A stretch of 64,000 nt of DNA from VAXT01 sp963774625 (GCA_963774625.1 CAVZFQ010000013.1:620001-684000); one strand, 5' to 3'. Counted from the first letter of the stretch, positions 34,199-43,939 are shown. Numbers and translations: made by a program. The notes: generated by a model from the sequence alone, not told the origin.

Positions 34199-35871
34199 GA
34201 AAGCTCGTCGTCCTCGCCGCCGGGCTCGCGCTCGCGCTGCCCGCTCCCGCTGCCGCCGGCCGCTTCGCGCTCGGTGTCGAGCGAGGGTTCTCCCCGGAGC
34301 GTGTGGCGGACCGGGTCGAGGCCGCCACCGGCCGGCCGGTCACCGTCATCGGGCCGTTCGCGGTCGCCGTGGACGTCCCGAACGCGCAAGGGCTCGCCGC
34401 GGTGCATGGCGTCTCCTACGTGGAGCGCCTCCGCTCCCAGCGCCGCCTCACCTTCGTCCCCAACGACCCTCTGGCGAGCCGCCAGTGGTACGCAGATCGC
34501 ATCCGGGCGTTCGACGCCTGGCCGAAGCTGCCGATCCTCCCGCGCGTGCTGGTGGCCGTCATCGACTCGGGCGTCGACGCCGACCATCCCGAGCTCGAGG
34601 ACCGCATCGCGACGGGTCAGAGCTTCGTCAAGAGCCCCTGGTGGTGGGACTCGAACGGTCACGGGACCTTCGTCGCGGGCCAGATCGCAGCCGAGATGAA
34701 CAACGCGCAGGGGATCGCCGGCCTCGCGCCCCCGGTCGACCTGCTCATCGCCAAGGTCGTGCGGAGCGACGGAACGATCTCACCCGAGGCGGAAGCCCGT
34801 GCGATTCGCTGGGCTGTCGACAACGGCGCCGACGTCATCAACCTCAGCTTCGGCGGCATGCGCGATCCCTACGACTCGGGACGCGACACGTACTCGCGGC
34901 TCGAGGCCGCAGCCGTCGAGTACGCGGTCAAGCACGGCGTGCTCGTCGTGGCGGCCGTCGGCAACGGCGACAAGGCGCCCCACGCGCCGTGGGAGTACGC
35001 CAACTACCCGGCGGCGCTGCCGCACGTGATCGGGGTCAGCGCGATCGCGCGGGACGGAACGGTGCCCGACTTCTCGAACCGCGATCGCGTCTTCAACGAC
35101 ATCGCCGCTCCCGGCCAGGACATCTTCTCGACCCTGCCCCACGTGCTGACCCAGGATCGGGTCGGGTGCGTGCCGCAGGGCTATTCCGAGTGCGGCCCGA
35201 CACAGTTCCGGCGCGGTGAAGGCACGTCGTTCGCAGCCCCGCAAGTCTCCGCCGCCGCTGCAATCGTGCTGGCCGAGCGCCCGGAGATGCGCCCGGACCA
35301 GGTCACGGCCGTTCTCGAGCGCTCGGCGGCGGACGCGAACTTCGCGCGAGGCTGTCGGCGCTGCACGGTCGGCCGCGACGAGTTCACCGGCTGGGGTGTG
35401 CTCGACATCACAGCCGCTGTCAACTCACTCGTCTTGCCGGCTCCGCCTGCCGACCAGTTCGAGCCGAACGACGGTGTGGCAAGCCAGGTCAAGCTCTGGG
35501 GCAAGCGGCGACGGAAGATCGCCGCCACGCTCGACTTCTGGAACGACCAGGTGGACGTCTACCGCGTGAAGCTTCGACCAGGGCAGAAGGTCACCGCTGT
35601 CCTGCGCGGCCCGCGTGAAGCGGAGACGACTCTGCTCCTCTGGAGGCCGAACACGAAGAGCCTGCAAGAGCCGAGACCCGGCTCACGGCACCTGGCCGCG
35701 AGCGCCACCGAGGGCTCGGTCAAGAAGGTCGTCCACCGCGCCGGCAAGGGCGGCTGGTACTACCTCGAGGTGAAGCTCTCGACCCCGATCTCGGTCCGCT
35801 ACTCGCTTCGGTTCGTCAAGACGAAGCCGGTCAAGCCTCCGGTAGCAGCTCGTCGTCCGGGACGGACCTGA
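34195..35871 (+). CDS. Secreted S8 family serine peptidase (subtilase) with C-terminal PPC-like domain
   Basis: A 558-residue protein with a signal peptide (LVVLAAGLALALPAPAAAG). The peptidase domain carries the catalytic triad in VAVIDSGVDADHPE (Asp), NGHGTFVAGQ (His) and GTSFAAPQVSA (Ser). Cysteines near 320-385 could form disulfides. After about residue 415 a beta-sandwich like PPC domains follows (EPNDGVAS, then FWNDQVDVYRVKL). It is coupled to the SpoIID-like gene, which suggests a joint role at the cell wall. Its 3' end overlaps the convergent wbpD-like gene by 41 bases. Confidence 0.9.
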   Translation: MRKLVVLAAGLALALPAPAAAGRFALGVERGFSPERVADRVEAATGRPVTVIGPFAVAVDVPNAQGLAAVHGVSYVERLRSQRRLTFVPNDPLASRQWYADRIRAFDAWPKLPILPRVLVAVIDSGVDADHPELEDRIATGQSFVKSPWWWDSNGHGTFVAGQIAAEMNNAQGIAGLAPPVDLLIAKVVRSDGTISPEAEARAIRWAVDNGADVINLSFGGMRDPYDSGRDTYSRLEAAAVEYAVKHGVLVVAAVGNGDKAPHAPWEYANYPAALPHVIGVSAIARDGTVPDFSNRDRVFNDIAAPGQDIFSTLPHVLTQDRVGCVPQGYSECGPTQFRRGEGTSFAAPQVSAAAAIVLAERPEMRPDQVTAVLERSAADANFARGCRRCTVGRDEFTGWGVLDITAAVNSLVLPAPPADQFEPNDGVASQVKLWGKRRRKIAATLDFWNDQVDVYRVKLRPGQKVTAVLRGPREAETTLLLWRPNTKSLQEPRPGSRHLAASATEGSVKKVVHRAGKGGWYYLEVKLSTPISVRYSLRFVKTKPVKPPVAARRPGRT

Positions 35872-36475
35872 TCTTCCGGGCCGGGTTCCCGACCATCACG
35901 GCTCGAGGCTCCACGTCCGTGAGGACGACGGCCCCCGCACCGACGAAGGCCTCCTCGCCGACCTCGATCCCCGGTAGCAGCACCGCCGCGCCGCCGATGC
36001 GCGCGCCACGTCGGATCGTCGGCCCCTTGCGCAGCTCGTGCCGGCGCTCGGTCCTGCCCATGTAGTTGTCGTTCGTCGTCGCCACGCAGGGAGCGATGAA
36101 GACCTCTTCCTCGAGGGTTGCGTACGCCGTGATGTAGGCCATGGCCTGAATCTTCGTGCGAGCGCCGATCGTCGTGTCGTTCTCGACCAGGGAGCCGCGG
36201 CCGATGACGACGTCGTCGCCGATCTCGCAGCGCTCGCGGACACAGGCCTGGTCGCCCACGATCACGCGGGCGCCGATCGTCGTCCCGGCGAAGACGATCG
36301 CGCCTGTCGAGATGATCGTCCCCGGGCCGAGCTCGAGTGGCGGCAGCTCCTCCCGGGGAGCCGTCGAGCGCGGCGAGAGCGCCGGTTGCTTGCCGAGGAC
36401 GGCGTGATCGCCGACGACGCAGCCCTCTCCGAGAACCGTTCCCGGATAGACGACGGCGGTCTCGGCGACGCTCAA
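35831..36475 (-). CDS. Left-handed beta-helix N-acetyltransferase (WbpD-like)
   Basis: A 214-residue hexapeptide-repeat protein with many [LIV]-G-x-x-x-x turns (LGEGCVVGDHAVLG, IGARVIVGDQACV) and the C-terminal MVGNPARKIRSV. Context matches WbpD, which acetylates UDP-2-acetamido-3-amino-glucuronate. It is last in a three-gene operon after a Gfo/Idh-type dehydrogenase and a nucleotide-sugar dehydrogenase, with four-base overlaps. Other sugar acetyltransferases are possible. Confidence 0.75.
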   Translation of the reverse strand: MSVAETAVVYPGTVLGEGCVVGDHAVLGKQPALSPRSTAPREELPPLELGPGTIISTGAIVFAGTTIGARVIVGDQACVRERCEIGDDVVIGRGSLVENDTTIGARTKIQAMAYITAYATLEEEVFIAPCVATTNDNYMGRTERRHELRKGPTIRRGARIGGAAVLLPGIEVGEEAFVGAGAVVLTDVEPRAVMVGNPARKIRSVPDDELLPEA

Positions 36476-37449
36476 GCCGCGGGAGTCCGGTCGAGTGAGC
36501 TCTGGAGCTGCTCCAGCGTGCGCACCACCGCGAGGCCGTCGCGCGCGACCTCGAGCCGGTCACCGCTGCCCTCGACGAGCGAGACGAAGTGTCGGCACTC
36601 GATCCTGAGCGGCTCCTCGTTCGCGACCTTCGGGATGTGGATGTCCCCCGTCCGCACCTGCCATTCGCTGGCCGGCCGGAGCACGGGCCCCTTGTCGTGC
36701 ACCGTCAGCTTGCGCTCCGACTCCATGTCGTCGAAGACGGCCATCTTGTCGCGCCCGACCACGGTCACCTTCCGCATCTTCTGCGGGTCCAGCCAGGAGA
36801 GATGCATGTGCGCGACCACGCCGGACGGAAAGCGGAGGTAGCAGAAGACGACGTCCTCGACGCCCTCGCGCAGGAAGGACTCGCCGCGTGCCCAGGCCTC
36901 CACCGGCTCCTCGCCGACGAGGTAGAGCATCACGGACAGGTCGTGCGCGCCCAGCGACCAGAGAGCGTTCTCGTCGCGCCGGATCTGGCCGAGGTTCTGG
37001 CGGTTGCCGTAGAGGTAGAGCACGTCGCCGAGCTCTCCCGCGTCGATCAGCTCCTTGAGCTTGGCCACCGCAGGGTGGTACAGGAGGAGATAGCCGGGCA
37101 TGAAGACGAGCCCACGCTCCTCGGCCAGCGCGAGCAGCTCCTCGGCCTCGGCGCTCGACTGGGCCGGCGGCTTCTCCACGAACACGTGCTTGCCGGCGAG
37201 CAGCGCCTGCTTGGCGAGGTCGTAGTGCGTCACGACCGGGGTCGCGATTGTGACCGCGTCCAGCTCCGGATCGGCCAGGAGCTCCTCGAAGTCGCTCGTG
37301 GTCCGCGCGCCGGGGTAGCGCGTGGAATGCTCGGCGAGGAGGTCGGGAGAGAGGTCGCAGAGCCAGCGAAGGTCGGCGAGCTCGGCGAAGTTGCGGGCGA
37401 GGTTCGGGCCCCAGTAGCCGAGCCCCGCGTGGCCGATCCTGATGCTCAC
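36472..37449 (-). CDS. Gfo/Idh/MocA family NAD-dependent oxidoreductase (WbpB-like)
   Basis: A 325-residue protein with an N-terminal Rossmann motif (IGHAGLGYWGPNLARNF), the family's EKP motif (HVFVEKPPAQ), and GAHDLSVMLYL in the C-terminal sugar-binding domain. In the Wbp pathway this enzyme oxidises C3 of UDP-GlcNAc uronate before transamination. The pathway's aminotransferase (WbpE) is not in the window. It overlaps both neighbours by four bases. Confidence 0.8.
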   Translation of the reverse strand: MSIRIGHAGLGYWGPNLARNFAELADLRWLCDLSPDLLAEHSTRYPGARTTSDFEELLADPELDAVTIATPVVTHYDLAKQALLAGKHVFVEKPPAQSSAEAEELLALAEERGLVFMPGYLLLYHPAVAKLKELIDAGELGDVLYLYGNRQNLGQIRRDENALWSLGAHDLSVMLYLVGEEPVEAWARGESFLREGVEDVVFCYLRFPSGVVAHMHLSWLDPQKMRKVTVVGRDKMAVFDDMESERKLTVHDKGPVLRPASEWQVRTGDIHIPKVANEEPLRIECRHFVSLVEGSGDRLEVARDGLAVVRTLEQLQSSLDRTPAA

Positions 37450-38705
37450 AGCTTCCAGACCTTCCCGTTCTGCGCTCCGTTCGCGCCTGTCGCGTTCCGC
37501 AGGTCGACCACGAGCTTGGCGCGCTCGACCAGGTCGTCGTAGTCGATGCCGCTGTGCGCCGTGACGATGACGACGCAGTCGGCTCCGTCGATGTCGAGCG
37601 GCGCCGAACTAAGGCCGTGCTCGGGCAGCTCGGGCACGTTGGGGTCGTGGTAGGAGACGTTTGCGCCCTCGCCCTGCAAGAGCTCGATCAGCTTGAGCGC
37701 CGGCGATTCCCGGGTGTCGTCGATGTCCGCCTTGTAGGCGACCCCGAGCACGAGGACCTGCGAGCCCTTGAGCGCCTTCTCCTGGGAGTTCAGCGCCCGC
37801 ACGACCTTCCCGAGGCACCACCACGGCATGTTCTCGTTGACCTTTCCGGCCAGCTCGATGAACTCCGTATAGAAGTCGTATTCCCGCGCCTTCCAGGTCA
37901 GGTAGAAGGGGTCGATCGGCATGCAATGCCCGCCGAGGCCCGGACCCGGCTGAAAGCTCATGAACCCGAACGGCTTCGTGGCGGCGGCGCCCACGACCTC
38001 CCAGACGTCGATGTTCATCCGGTCGCAGAGCTGCGCGAGCTCGTTGACGAGCGCGATGTTCACCGAGCGGAAGATGTTCTCCAGCAGCTTGGTCAGCTCG
38101 GCGGCCTCCGGCGACGACACGGCCACGACGCTTTCGAGCGCGCTCTCGTAGAGCTCAACGGCGCGCTGCGTGCAGGCGGCCGTGATCCCGCCGACGATCT
38201 TGGGCGTGTTCTGGGTCGTCCAGTCCTCGCGGCCGGGGTCGACTCGCTCGGGCGAGAAGGCGAGGTAGAAGTCGTCGCCCACCTTGAGGCCGCCCGCCTC
38301 CAGCAGCGGCAGCAGGCGCTCCCGCGTCGTGCCGGGGTAGGTCGTCGACTCCAGGACGACGAGCTGCCCCTTCTGCAGGCGTGGCGCGATCTGCTCGACG
38401 GCGCCGAGCACGATCGAGAGGTCCGGCTCCCGCTGGGGGGACAGCGGCGTCTGCAACGCGATCAGGATCGACTCCGCCTCTTGGAGGCGGTCGTAGTCGG
38501 AGGTGGCACTCAGCGTGCCCGCCTCGACGAGCGGCTGCAGTCCCTCCGAAGGGACGTCTTGGACGTAGCTCTCGCCACGGTTGATGGCGTCGACGCGTTC
38601 CCCGTCGACCTCCACCAGCAGCACCTGACGCCCCGCCTCAGCGAAGACCTGTGCCAGTGGGAGACCGACGTAGCCCGCGCCGACGATGCCGACAGGGCCG
38701 TTCAT
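37446..38705 (-). CDS. Nucleotide-sugar (UDP-GlcNAc-type) 6-dehydrogenase, WbpA/WecC-like
   Basis: A 419-residue UDP-sugar dehydrogenase. It has the N-terminal NAD motif GIVGAGYVGLPLAQVFAEAG, then ESTTYPGTT, AFSPERVDPG, the catalytic Cys in GPGLGGHCMPIDP and the C-terminal VLGVAYKADIDDTRESP. It oxidises the sugar C6 to a carboxylate. The family distinction (UDP-GlcNAc versus UDP-ManNAc) is not certain from motifs; the WbpB- and WbpD-like partners favour UDP-GlcNAc. Confidence 0.85.
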   Translation of the reverse strand: MNGPVGIVGAGYVGLPLAQVFAEAGRQVLLVEVDGERVDAINRGESYVQDVPSEGLQPLVEAGTLSATSDYDRLQEAESILIALQTPLSPQREPDLSIVLGAVEQIAPRLQKGQLVVLESTTYPGTTRERLLPLLEAGGLKVGDDFYLAFSPERVDPGREDWTTQNTPKIVGGITAACTQRAVELYESALESVVAVSSPEAAELTKLLENIFRSVNIALVNELAQLCDRMNIDVWEVVGAAATKPFGFMSFQPGPGLGGHCMPIDPFYLTWKAREYDFYTEFIELAGKVNENMPWWCLGKVVRALNSQEKALKGSQVLVLGVAYKADIDDTRESPALKLIELLQGEGANVSYHDPNVPELPEHGLSSAPLDIDGADCVVIVTAHSGIDYDDLVERAKLVVDLRNATGANGAQNGKVWKL

Positions 38706-38712
38706 GGCCGCG

Positions 38713-38718
38713 ATCCTA
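38713..38718 (-). promoter_or_regulatory. Leaderless -10 element (TAGGAT) for the wbpABD-like operon
   Basis: On the minus strand TAGGAT ends seven bases before the ATG at 38705. It overlaps the end of the upstream SGNH-like gene. Confidence 0.45.
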
Positions 38719-39690
38719 CCGAGGTGCTAGTACGTGCTCGGGCCCGGCAGGCGCTGCCGGCCCGCGGCCGCGGAACCAGAGCCTCGTCGTGGCGTCGTTC
38801 TTGAAGAACTCGAGCAGGAGCGTCGACACTTTCTGCGTCCCGGTCTTCGAGGGATGCGTCCCGTCGTTGTCGACGTCCTCGCACGCCCAGGTGAGCCCGT
38901 CCCTCCTGCCCTTCATGCCGTCCGTCCAGAGGTACGGGCCCCAGCCGATCCAGGGGCCGGTCGCCTTCTTCTGCATCCGGTCACGGATGAGCCAGCGCAC
39001 GGCGAACGCACTGTCGTAGGCCTGCGGCTCGGGGCTGCGCGCCGTGATCGCGTAGCCGGCATAGGTCCGGCTGCCGAGGTAGATGAGGCGCAGGTTCACG
39101 AAGCGCGCGCGGAGGACGCGCACGATCGCCTTCAGGTTGGCGTGGAGCGCCCGCGCGTCCTGCGGGAACGGGCGGCTGTCGCCCGTGATCGCTTGCTTGA
39201 GCCAGACGACTTGAACCTGATCCGGGTACGAGTTGGACTCGTTGAGCCGGTTGTCGACGAGCTGCCAGTAGGGAGAGGCGGGCGACTTGATCCTCTGCGC
39301 GTCCCAGCCGGCCTCGGCACCGTCGACGAGCTCGACGAACCCGCTCTTCAGGGGGTCGCGATCGGCTCGGGACTTGAAGTCGGAGAACTCTCGCGTCGTG
39401 TTCGACATGCCGATCGAGAGGACGACGATCTTCCCGTCGATCGGTCGTACACGTCGGGCGGCTGCGAGTCCGAGCCGCTGGTAGGCCGGAGAGGGGCGGT
39501 TTCGCCCAAACGGATAGAGGCCGCCGCGTTGTCCGCGGTAGCGTCGCTGGCCCATGTCGGTGAGCGGGACGAGGCCGGTGGTCGTGCGCCCACAGTCGGC
39601 GCGCGAGCGGGTCGGCTCGGCAGGTGCATCAACCGTTGCCGCCCCGAGCGCGACCGTGGCCGCAAGAGCGATCGGGACAAAGAGCTTCAT
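38716..39690 (-). CDS. Secreted SGNH-hydrolase-like protein
   Basis: A 324-residue exported protein (signal peptide FVPIALAATVALGAATVDA). VLSIGMSNTTREF could be the block I region of an SGNH fold, with GMSN holding the nucleophilic Ser. DNDGTHPSKTGTQKV fits block V with the catalytic Asp and His. The expected Gly and Asn blocks are not obvious, so catalysis is inference. Its position beside sugar-nucleotide genes suggests a carbohydrate esterase or wall-related role. Confidence 0.6.
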   Translation of the reverse strand: MKLFVPIALAATVALGAATVDAPAEPTRSRADCGRTTTGLVPLTDMGQRRYRGQRGGLYPFGRNRPSPAYQRLGLAAARRVRPIDGKIVVLSIGMSNTTREFSDFKSRADRDPLKSGFVELVDGAEAGWDAQRIKSPASPYWQLVDNRLNESNSYPDQVQVVWLKQAITGDSRPFPQDARALHANLKAIVRVLRARFVNLRLIYLGSRTYAGYAITARSPEPQAYDSAFAVRWLIRDRMQKKATGPWIGWGPYLWTDGMKGRRDGLTWACEDVDNDGTHPSKTGTQKVSTLLLEFFKNDATTRLWFRGRGPAAPAGPEHVLAPR

Positions 39691-39774
39691 GTGTCTCGTT
39701 AAGCGTACGCCCGCCCTGTTAGCGGTCTGTTAGCTCAGTCGCCCAGGCCCCTCAGAGCGCGAAAAGCCCGTGGC

Positions 39775-39780
39775 TATACT
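39775..39780 (+). promoter_or_regulatory. Probable -10 element for tRNA-Lys
   Basis: TATACT lies ten bases upstream of the tRNA 5' end. No convincing -35 is visible 16-18 bases upstream of it. Confidence 0.5.
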
Positions 39781-39790
39781 CGCCAGCCCC

Positions 39791-39863
39791 GGGCCGTTAG
39801 CTCAGTTGGTAGAGCAGGGGACTCTTAATCCCAAGGTCGAAGGTTCGAATCCTTCACGGCCCA
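39791..39863 (+). tRNA. tRNA-Lys (anticodon CTT)
   Basis: A 73-base cloverleaf. The 7-bp acceptor stem is GGGCCGT/ACGGCCC with discriminator A. The D arm contains AGCTCAGTTGGTAGAGC, the anticodon loop is CTCTTAA with CTT in the middle, and the T loop contains GGTTCGAATCC. CCA is not encoded in full. Confidence 0.97.
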
Positions 39864-39875
39864 TGCTCGAACGCG

Positions 39876-39899
39876 GGAGGGGGCCCGTAGGCCCCCTCC
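39876..39899 (+). terminator. Strong hairpin downstream of tRNA-Lys
   Basis: GGAGGGGGCC-CGTA-GGCCCCCTCC forms a perfect 10-bp stem 13 bases after the tRNA, followed by a pyrimidine-rich GTCTCCTTCGT. It probably ends the tRNA transcript and may also serve the convergent subtilase gene. Confidence 0.75.
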
Positions 39900-39921
39900 G
39901 TCTCCTTCGTGTCGAGGGTTG

Positions 39922-41650
39922 CTATTCCACGTGGATGTCGTGGCCGATCTCGACGGCTCGGAGCGCGTCCACGATTCCGTGTCCGTACCAGCCGTTGAAG
40001 ACCGGCGTGCCCTCGCAGTAGCTCGTGAATTCGGGCGGACGACCGACGTGGGCGTAGCTGAACGTGCCGTCCGGCATGTTCGACATGCAGGGCGTGTCCG
40101 TTGCCGAGGCCTCGAGGTACGCCTGCGTGAACAGCGGATGGAGCGAGATCGCGGTGCCACTCCGGTGGCCGTACTGCGAGACGATCAGGGCAGCCACACC
40201 GGTTGCATGCGGCGAGGCCATCGACGTGCCCTGGATCCACTGGTAGTACGCGCACGTCGAGCCCCTGCAGTCGCGGACGACGAACGGCGTGTTCGGAGTT
40301 CCGTCGTCGTTGAGCTCGCCGTTGTCCTCGGCCACGTTCCTCGGATACGCGGCGAGGATCAGGTTCGGGATGCCATTCGCCGGCCAGCCCGTGTCACGGA
40401 ACCAGCCGCCGGGAGCCGACGACCGCTGTCTCCTCGTAGCTCCAGTTCGAGTAGTCGGCCTTGGTCTTGCTCGGACCAACCGACGAGACGCTGATCACGT
40501 TGTTGCCCTCGGTAGGCAGGTCGAGGCACGTGTTGTTCACCGTCCGATCGTGCTCGTTGCCGGGCGGGAAGTTCGGGCTCTGCCCATCGAATAGGGGCAG
40601 GCCGACGTCCTCGTGGCCGTTTCCAAGCGCGGCGACGAGCGTGACGCCGCGCTGGTGCGCGTAGTCCAGCGCTCGCTGGGTTGCCGTGATGACCGTCTTC
40701 TGCTCCGCCTGGTCGAGCGCCGAGTCTTCCGGCACCGGGTGGAGCGGGTTTCCGCAGTTGTAGAGCCACGGGTCGATGAAGTAGCTCATGTTCGCAACGT
40801 CGATGCCGTGGTCACCCGCGAACGTGAGCGCGTCCACGCTCGGCTGCAGGAAGAAGAACCCGGAGTCCTGGCCGGCCCGCAGGTTCACGAGCGTCACGTT
40901 GGGGGCGACGCCGGCGACTCCGAGGCGGTTGATCGGCGAGGCAACGGTGCTCGCCACGTGGGTGCCGTGCGAGTTTTCGTCGACGTCGTTCGGGTCGTTG
41001 CACGACCCGTCGCGCTCTTCTTCGCAGGCCCCGTCGATGAGCGGGATGTCGACGGTGAAGTTCCGGCTCAGCGACCTGTCGAAGTTGGACGCGATGTCCG
41101 CATGGTTTCCGTCGATGCCCGTGTCGAGGATGCCCACGAGCACACGCCTGCTGCCCTTCTCCTTGTGGTAGGAGCCGTCGGGCGTGGCGTGGATCATCCG
41201 CATGTCCCACTGCAGATGAGCCAGCGGCTCGGGTGGGTCGTGGCTATCGGGCGTAGCGCCCCTCTGCTGCGGAGCCGCCTTGGTGCCCTGGGCAGCACGC
41301 TCGGCCCCACGCAGCTCCTCGCCCGTCACCTTCGGCCGCAGCGCCGGGCGAGCCCTGCCGATCGGAACGTTGCGCGCGACGCCGTCGATCACAGCGGAGC
41401 GAGCGGCATCGGCGCGGAAGTGCGTGTTTGACGAAAGGACGGTGGCCACACCGACCTTGAAGTTGGCCCGCAGGATGCGGCCGTCGGCCTGCCTGATGGC
41501 GGCCTTGAGCGCCGCGGGCGAGGCGGTGGGCTCATAGAGGACGATGTAGCGCGTCGGCCTCGAGTCGGATCCTGCCTCCGTCCCGACGGCGATCGAGCCG
41601 ATCATGGCGACAGTCGCCAGTGCGACGAACGCAAATAACACTCTGCGCAT
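39922..41650 (-). CDS. Secreted S8 family serine peptidase with I9-like propeptide (one frame disruption)
   Basis: Signal peptide (VLFAFVALATVAMIGSIAV), then an inhibitor I9-like propeptide (RYIVLYEPTASPAALKAAI) and a subtilase domain. The catalytic residues are in VGILDTGIDGNHADI (Asp), SHGTHVASTVA (His) and GTSMASPHATGVAAL (Ser). An apparent extra base at about 40417 separates EETAVV from APGGWF. Removing it joins the catalytic Ser to the rest in a protein of about 575 residues. As written, the upstream frame stops at 40394 before the Ser. A hairpin at 41673-41720 separates it from the upstream gene. Confidence 0.88.
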
Positions 41651-41672
41651 GGTGAACCTCCCCTTTCCCCCC

Positions 41673-41720
41673 GTGGGCTTGCGATTTGACCACCTTCCTT
41701 CCTTGTGGTCAAGCGCCCAC
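41673..41720 (-). terminator. Long imperfect hairpin between the GGDEF/HD-GYP gene and the subtilase
   Basis: GTGGGC...TTGACCAC and GTGGTCAA...GCCCAC form a nested stem (6 and 8 perfect pairs with small internal loops) around an 11-base pyrimidine-rich loop. It lies between two same-strand genes, 30 bases after the first one's stop, and probably terminates or attenuates transcription. Confidence 0.6.
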
Positions 41721-41749
41721 AGCCGAGGAGTCGGCGAGCGAAGCTCGTG

Positions 41750-43773
41750 CTACGCGACGAGCTCGTCGCGGACGCGCGTGTGCACTTCGATGAACGCCTC
41801 GACCACTTCGGGGTCGTACTGCGTCCCGGCGCAGCGCAGCAGCTCACGGCGCGCCTCCTCTGCCGTCAACGTCCGCGCGTAGGCGCGCTCCGACGTCATG
41901 GCGTCGTAGGCGTCGCAGACGGCGATGATCCGGGCGCCGAGCGGGATCTCATGCCCTTGCAGGGCGTCGGGGTACCCGGTGCCGTCGAAGCGTTCGTGCG
42001 TCGAGCGGACGAGTCGGGCGACCTGACCGAGCGCGGGCGCCGCCGTCAGGATCCGCTCCCCGACCAACGGATGCCGGCGGACGATCTCCCACTCGGGCTC
42101 GGTGAGCAAGCCCGGCTTGGAGAGGATGGGCTCGGGGATCGACACCTTGCCGATGTCGTGGAGCTCCGCTGCCTGACGCAGTGTCTCGAGCTGCTCGGTC
42201 GGCACGCGAAGGCGCCGGCCCACTGCCTCCACGAGGTCGGCGACGCTTGCGAGATGCCGTCCCAGCTCCGAATCGCGCTCGTGCAAGACGCGGAGCAGCA
42301 CGTCCATGCTCTGGCGTCCGGCAGTCGGCCGGTGCCGGTTCTTGTGGAGGTACATGCGGCCATCGGCGATCCGCAATGCGTCCGAAACGCGGCCGGCCTC
42401 CTCGGGGAGCAGTACCGAGCCGAATGAGCAGTTGATCGAGAAGCCTTCTCCCTCGATGCTGAGCGCCGTGGCCGCCGCCGAGATCAGCGCGCCGGGGCCG
42501 ACTCGCGCCGCCGAGGCGAGCACGCAGAATTCGTCGCCGCCCATCCGGTAGGCGCGGCCCTGTCCCTCGACCGCGGCTGCGAGATTCGCCGCGAGCCGGA
42601 CCAGCAGCGAATCGCCCGAAGGGTGCCCGAACGTGTCGTTGTAGATCTTGAACCCGTCGAGGTCGAACAGCACCAGCACGAGCGGGTGCCGGACGTCCGC
42701 CTCGCGGAGGTCGTGCTCGATCTCCTGCATGAAGCGCCTGCGATTCCCGAGGCCCGTCAGCGAGTCGGTGAGCGCCTCCTCGCGGCTGCTCTCGAGGAGT
42801 CGCAGCTTGTCGCGAAAGGTGAGAACCGCGCGCCCGATCACCGCGGCCAGCGAAGCCGCGGCCAGCAGCGAGCGCGAGCGTGTCCAGGCGCTGGAAGTGG
42901 TCGTAGACGAGGAGCCCGAGTCCGATCGCCGCGAAGGTCGTGGGCAGAGTCAGCGTCGGCCAGCCTTCGGCGCGGACCTCGGCGATCCGTCTGACCGGTG
43001 ACCACGCAGCGCACGCGAGCAGGACCGGGGCGAGTACCCAGCCGACATCGACCAGTCGCCCCTCCACGTACGTGCCCGCAGCCGCCTGGTAGAGGTAGAC
43101 GCTGTCGGCTACGCCGAAAGCGGCGAACCCGGCAGCCGTCAGCAGCCAGGTGCGGTCGAGCCTCCAGCCGTTCAGGGCGATGACGCCGACGACGAGCGCG
43201 ACGAGCAGGAGGTCGAACAGGGGATACGCAAGGTTGGTGAGGACACCGAGCTTGTCGCCTCCGGTCGTGTCGAGCACAGGCTCGAGCACGACAGCCGCGC
43301 CGACGGCGCAGACGACCAGGCCGCCGATCACGCCGTCGAGCCAGAGGTTGCCCTTGAACTTCCCGATCCGCTTCAGCAGCAGGGTGCCGAGAGCCGCGTA
43401 TGCGATGGGGTAGAAGGCGAGGTAGAGGGCGTCGGAGATGGACGGGATCGGCAACGTCTCGAGGTCTGCGAGGAAGAAGGTCGCAGTAGAGGTCCCCTGC
43501 CGTCCAGAGCCCCATCGCGAGCCCGAGCAGGAGCCAGGGCGCTCGCTCGACCGGGGAGACAACACCTCGCGCCAGGCAGCACGCCGCCGATCCGATGAGG
43601 ATCGCGTTGTAGATCCAGGTTCCGGTGCTGCTGCCGGCCGCGCCGAGAAGCGTTATTACGACGTACAGAACCAGGAGGGCTACGAGTGCAAAGCAGAACA
43701 CCGTCCCACCGCGTGCGCCGACGAGGGCGGCTTCGCCGACCCCAGTCGCGCGTGGATGACCGTTTAACCGCAT
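41750..43773 (-). CDS. Membrane GGDEF plus HD-GYP protein (c-di-GMP signalling; two frame disruptions)
   Basis: The N-terminal half (about residues 1-300) holds eight to ten hydrophobic segments. It is followed by a GGDEF domain with an intact active-site loop (YRMGGDEFCVLA), then an HD-GYP domain with LHDIGKVSIPEP and HERFDGTGYPD. The protein could both make and degrade cyclic di-GMP. Apparent extra bases at about 43482 (after GDLY) and 42866 (before LAAASLAAVIGRAVL) break the frame; removing both gives about 673 residues. As written, the signalling half could be made alone from an internal start at 42841. Confidence 0.85.
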
Positions 43774-43834
43774 GGAAAGTGTGCTTTACGCCGCTTTCCC
43801 GAAGTATCGGGCCACCTCGCGGCGTGCGTCGTGC

Positions 43835-43904
43835 CCCTATCGAGGGATTGGAGCGCCCTGGGCGTCCCTCGATCGAGGGACGTCATATCCCCCAAAAGGG
43901 GGAT
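43835..43904. promoter_or_regulatory. Tandem palindromes and hairpin upstream of the M23 gene
   Basis: Two related palindromes, CCCTATCGAGGG-like (43835-43846) and CCCTCGATCGAGGG (43866-43879, within a 20-base perfect palindrome at 43863-43882), have centres 32 bases apart, about three helical turns. An ATCCCCC-AAAA-GGGGGAT hairpin follows at 43887-43904, 35 bases before the M23 start. The first two look like tandem operator sites in a divergent promoter region; the hairpin could act in the leader RNA. Confidence 0.5.
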
Positions 43905-43939
43905 GTCGAACTACCCCTTTCGCGCCGATTTTCCGTTCC

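Noticed and set aside
39729..39739. GTTAGCTCAGT, identical to 11 bases of the tRNA-Lys D arm, 67 bases upstream of the tRNA copy
   Set aside because: Too short to call a tRNA remnant or attachment site. No integrase or mobile gene is nearby.
43790..43939. Possible c-di-AMP (ydaO) or c-di-GMP riboswitch upstream of the M23 gene
   Set aside because: Wall hydrolase genes often carry ydaO elements, but the conserved core sequences of neither class are present. The palindromes look more like DNA sites.
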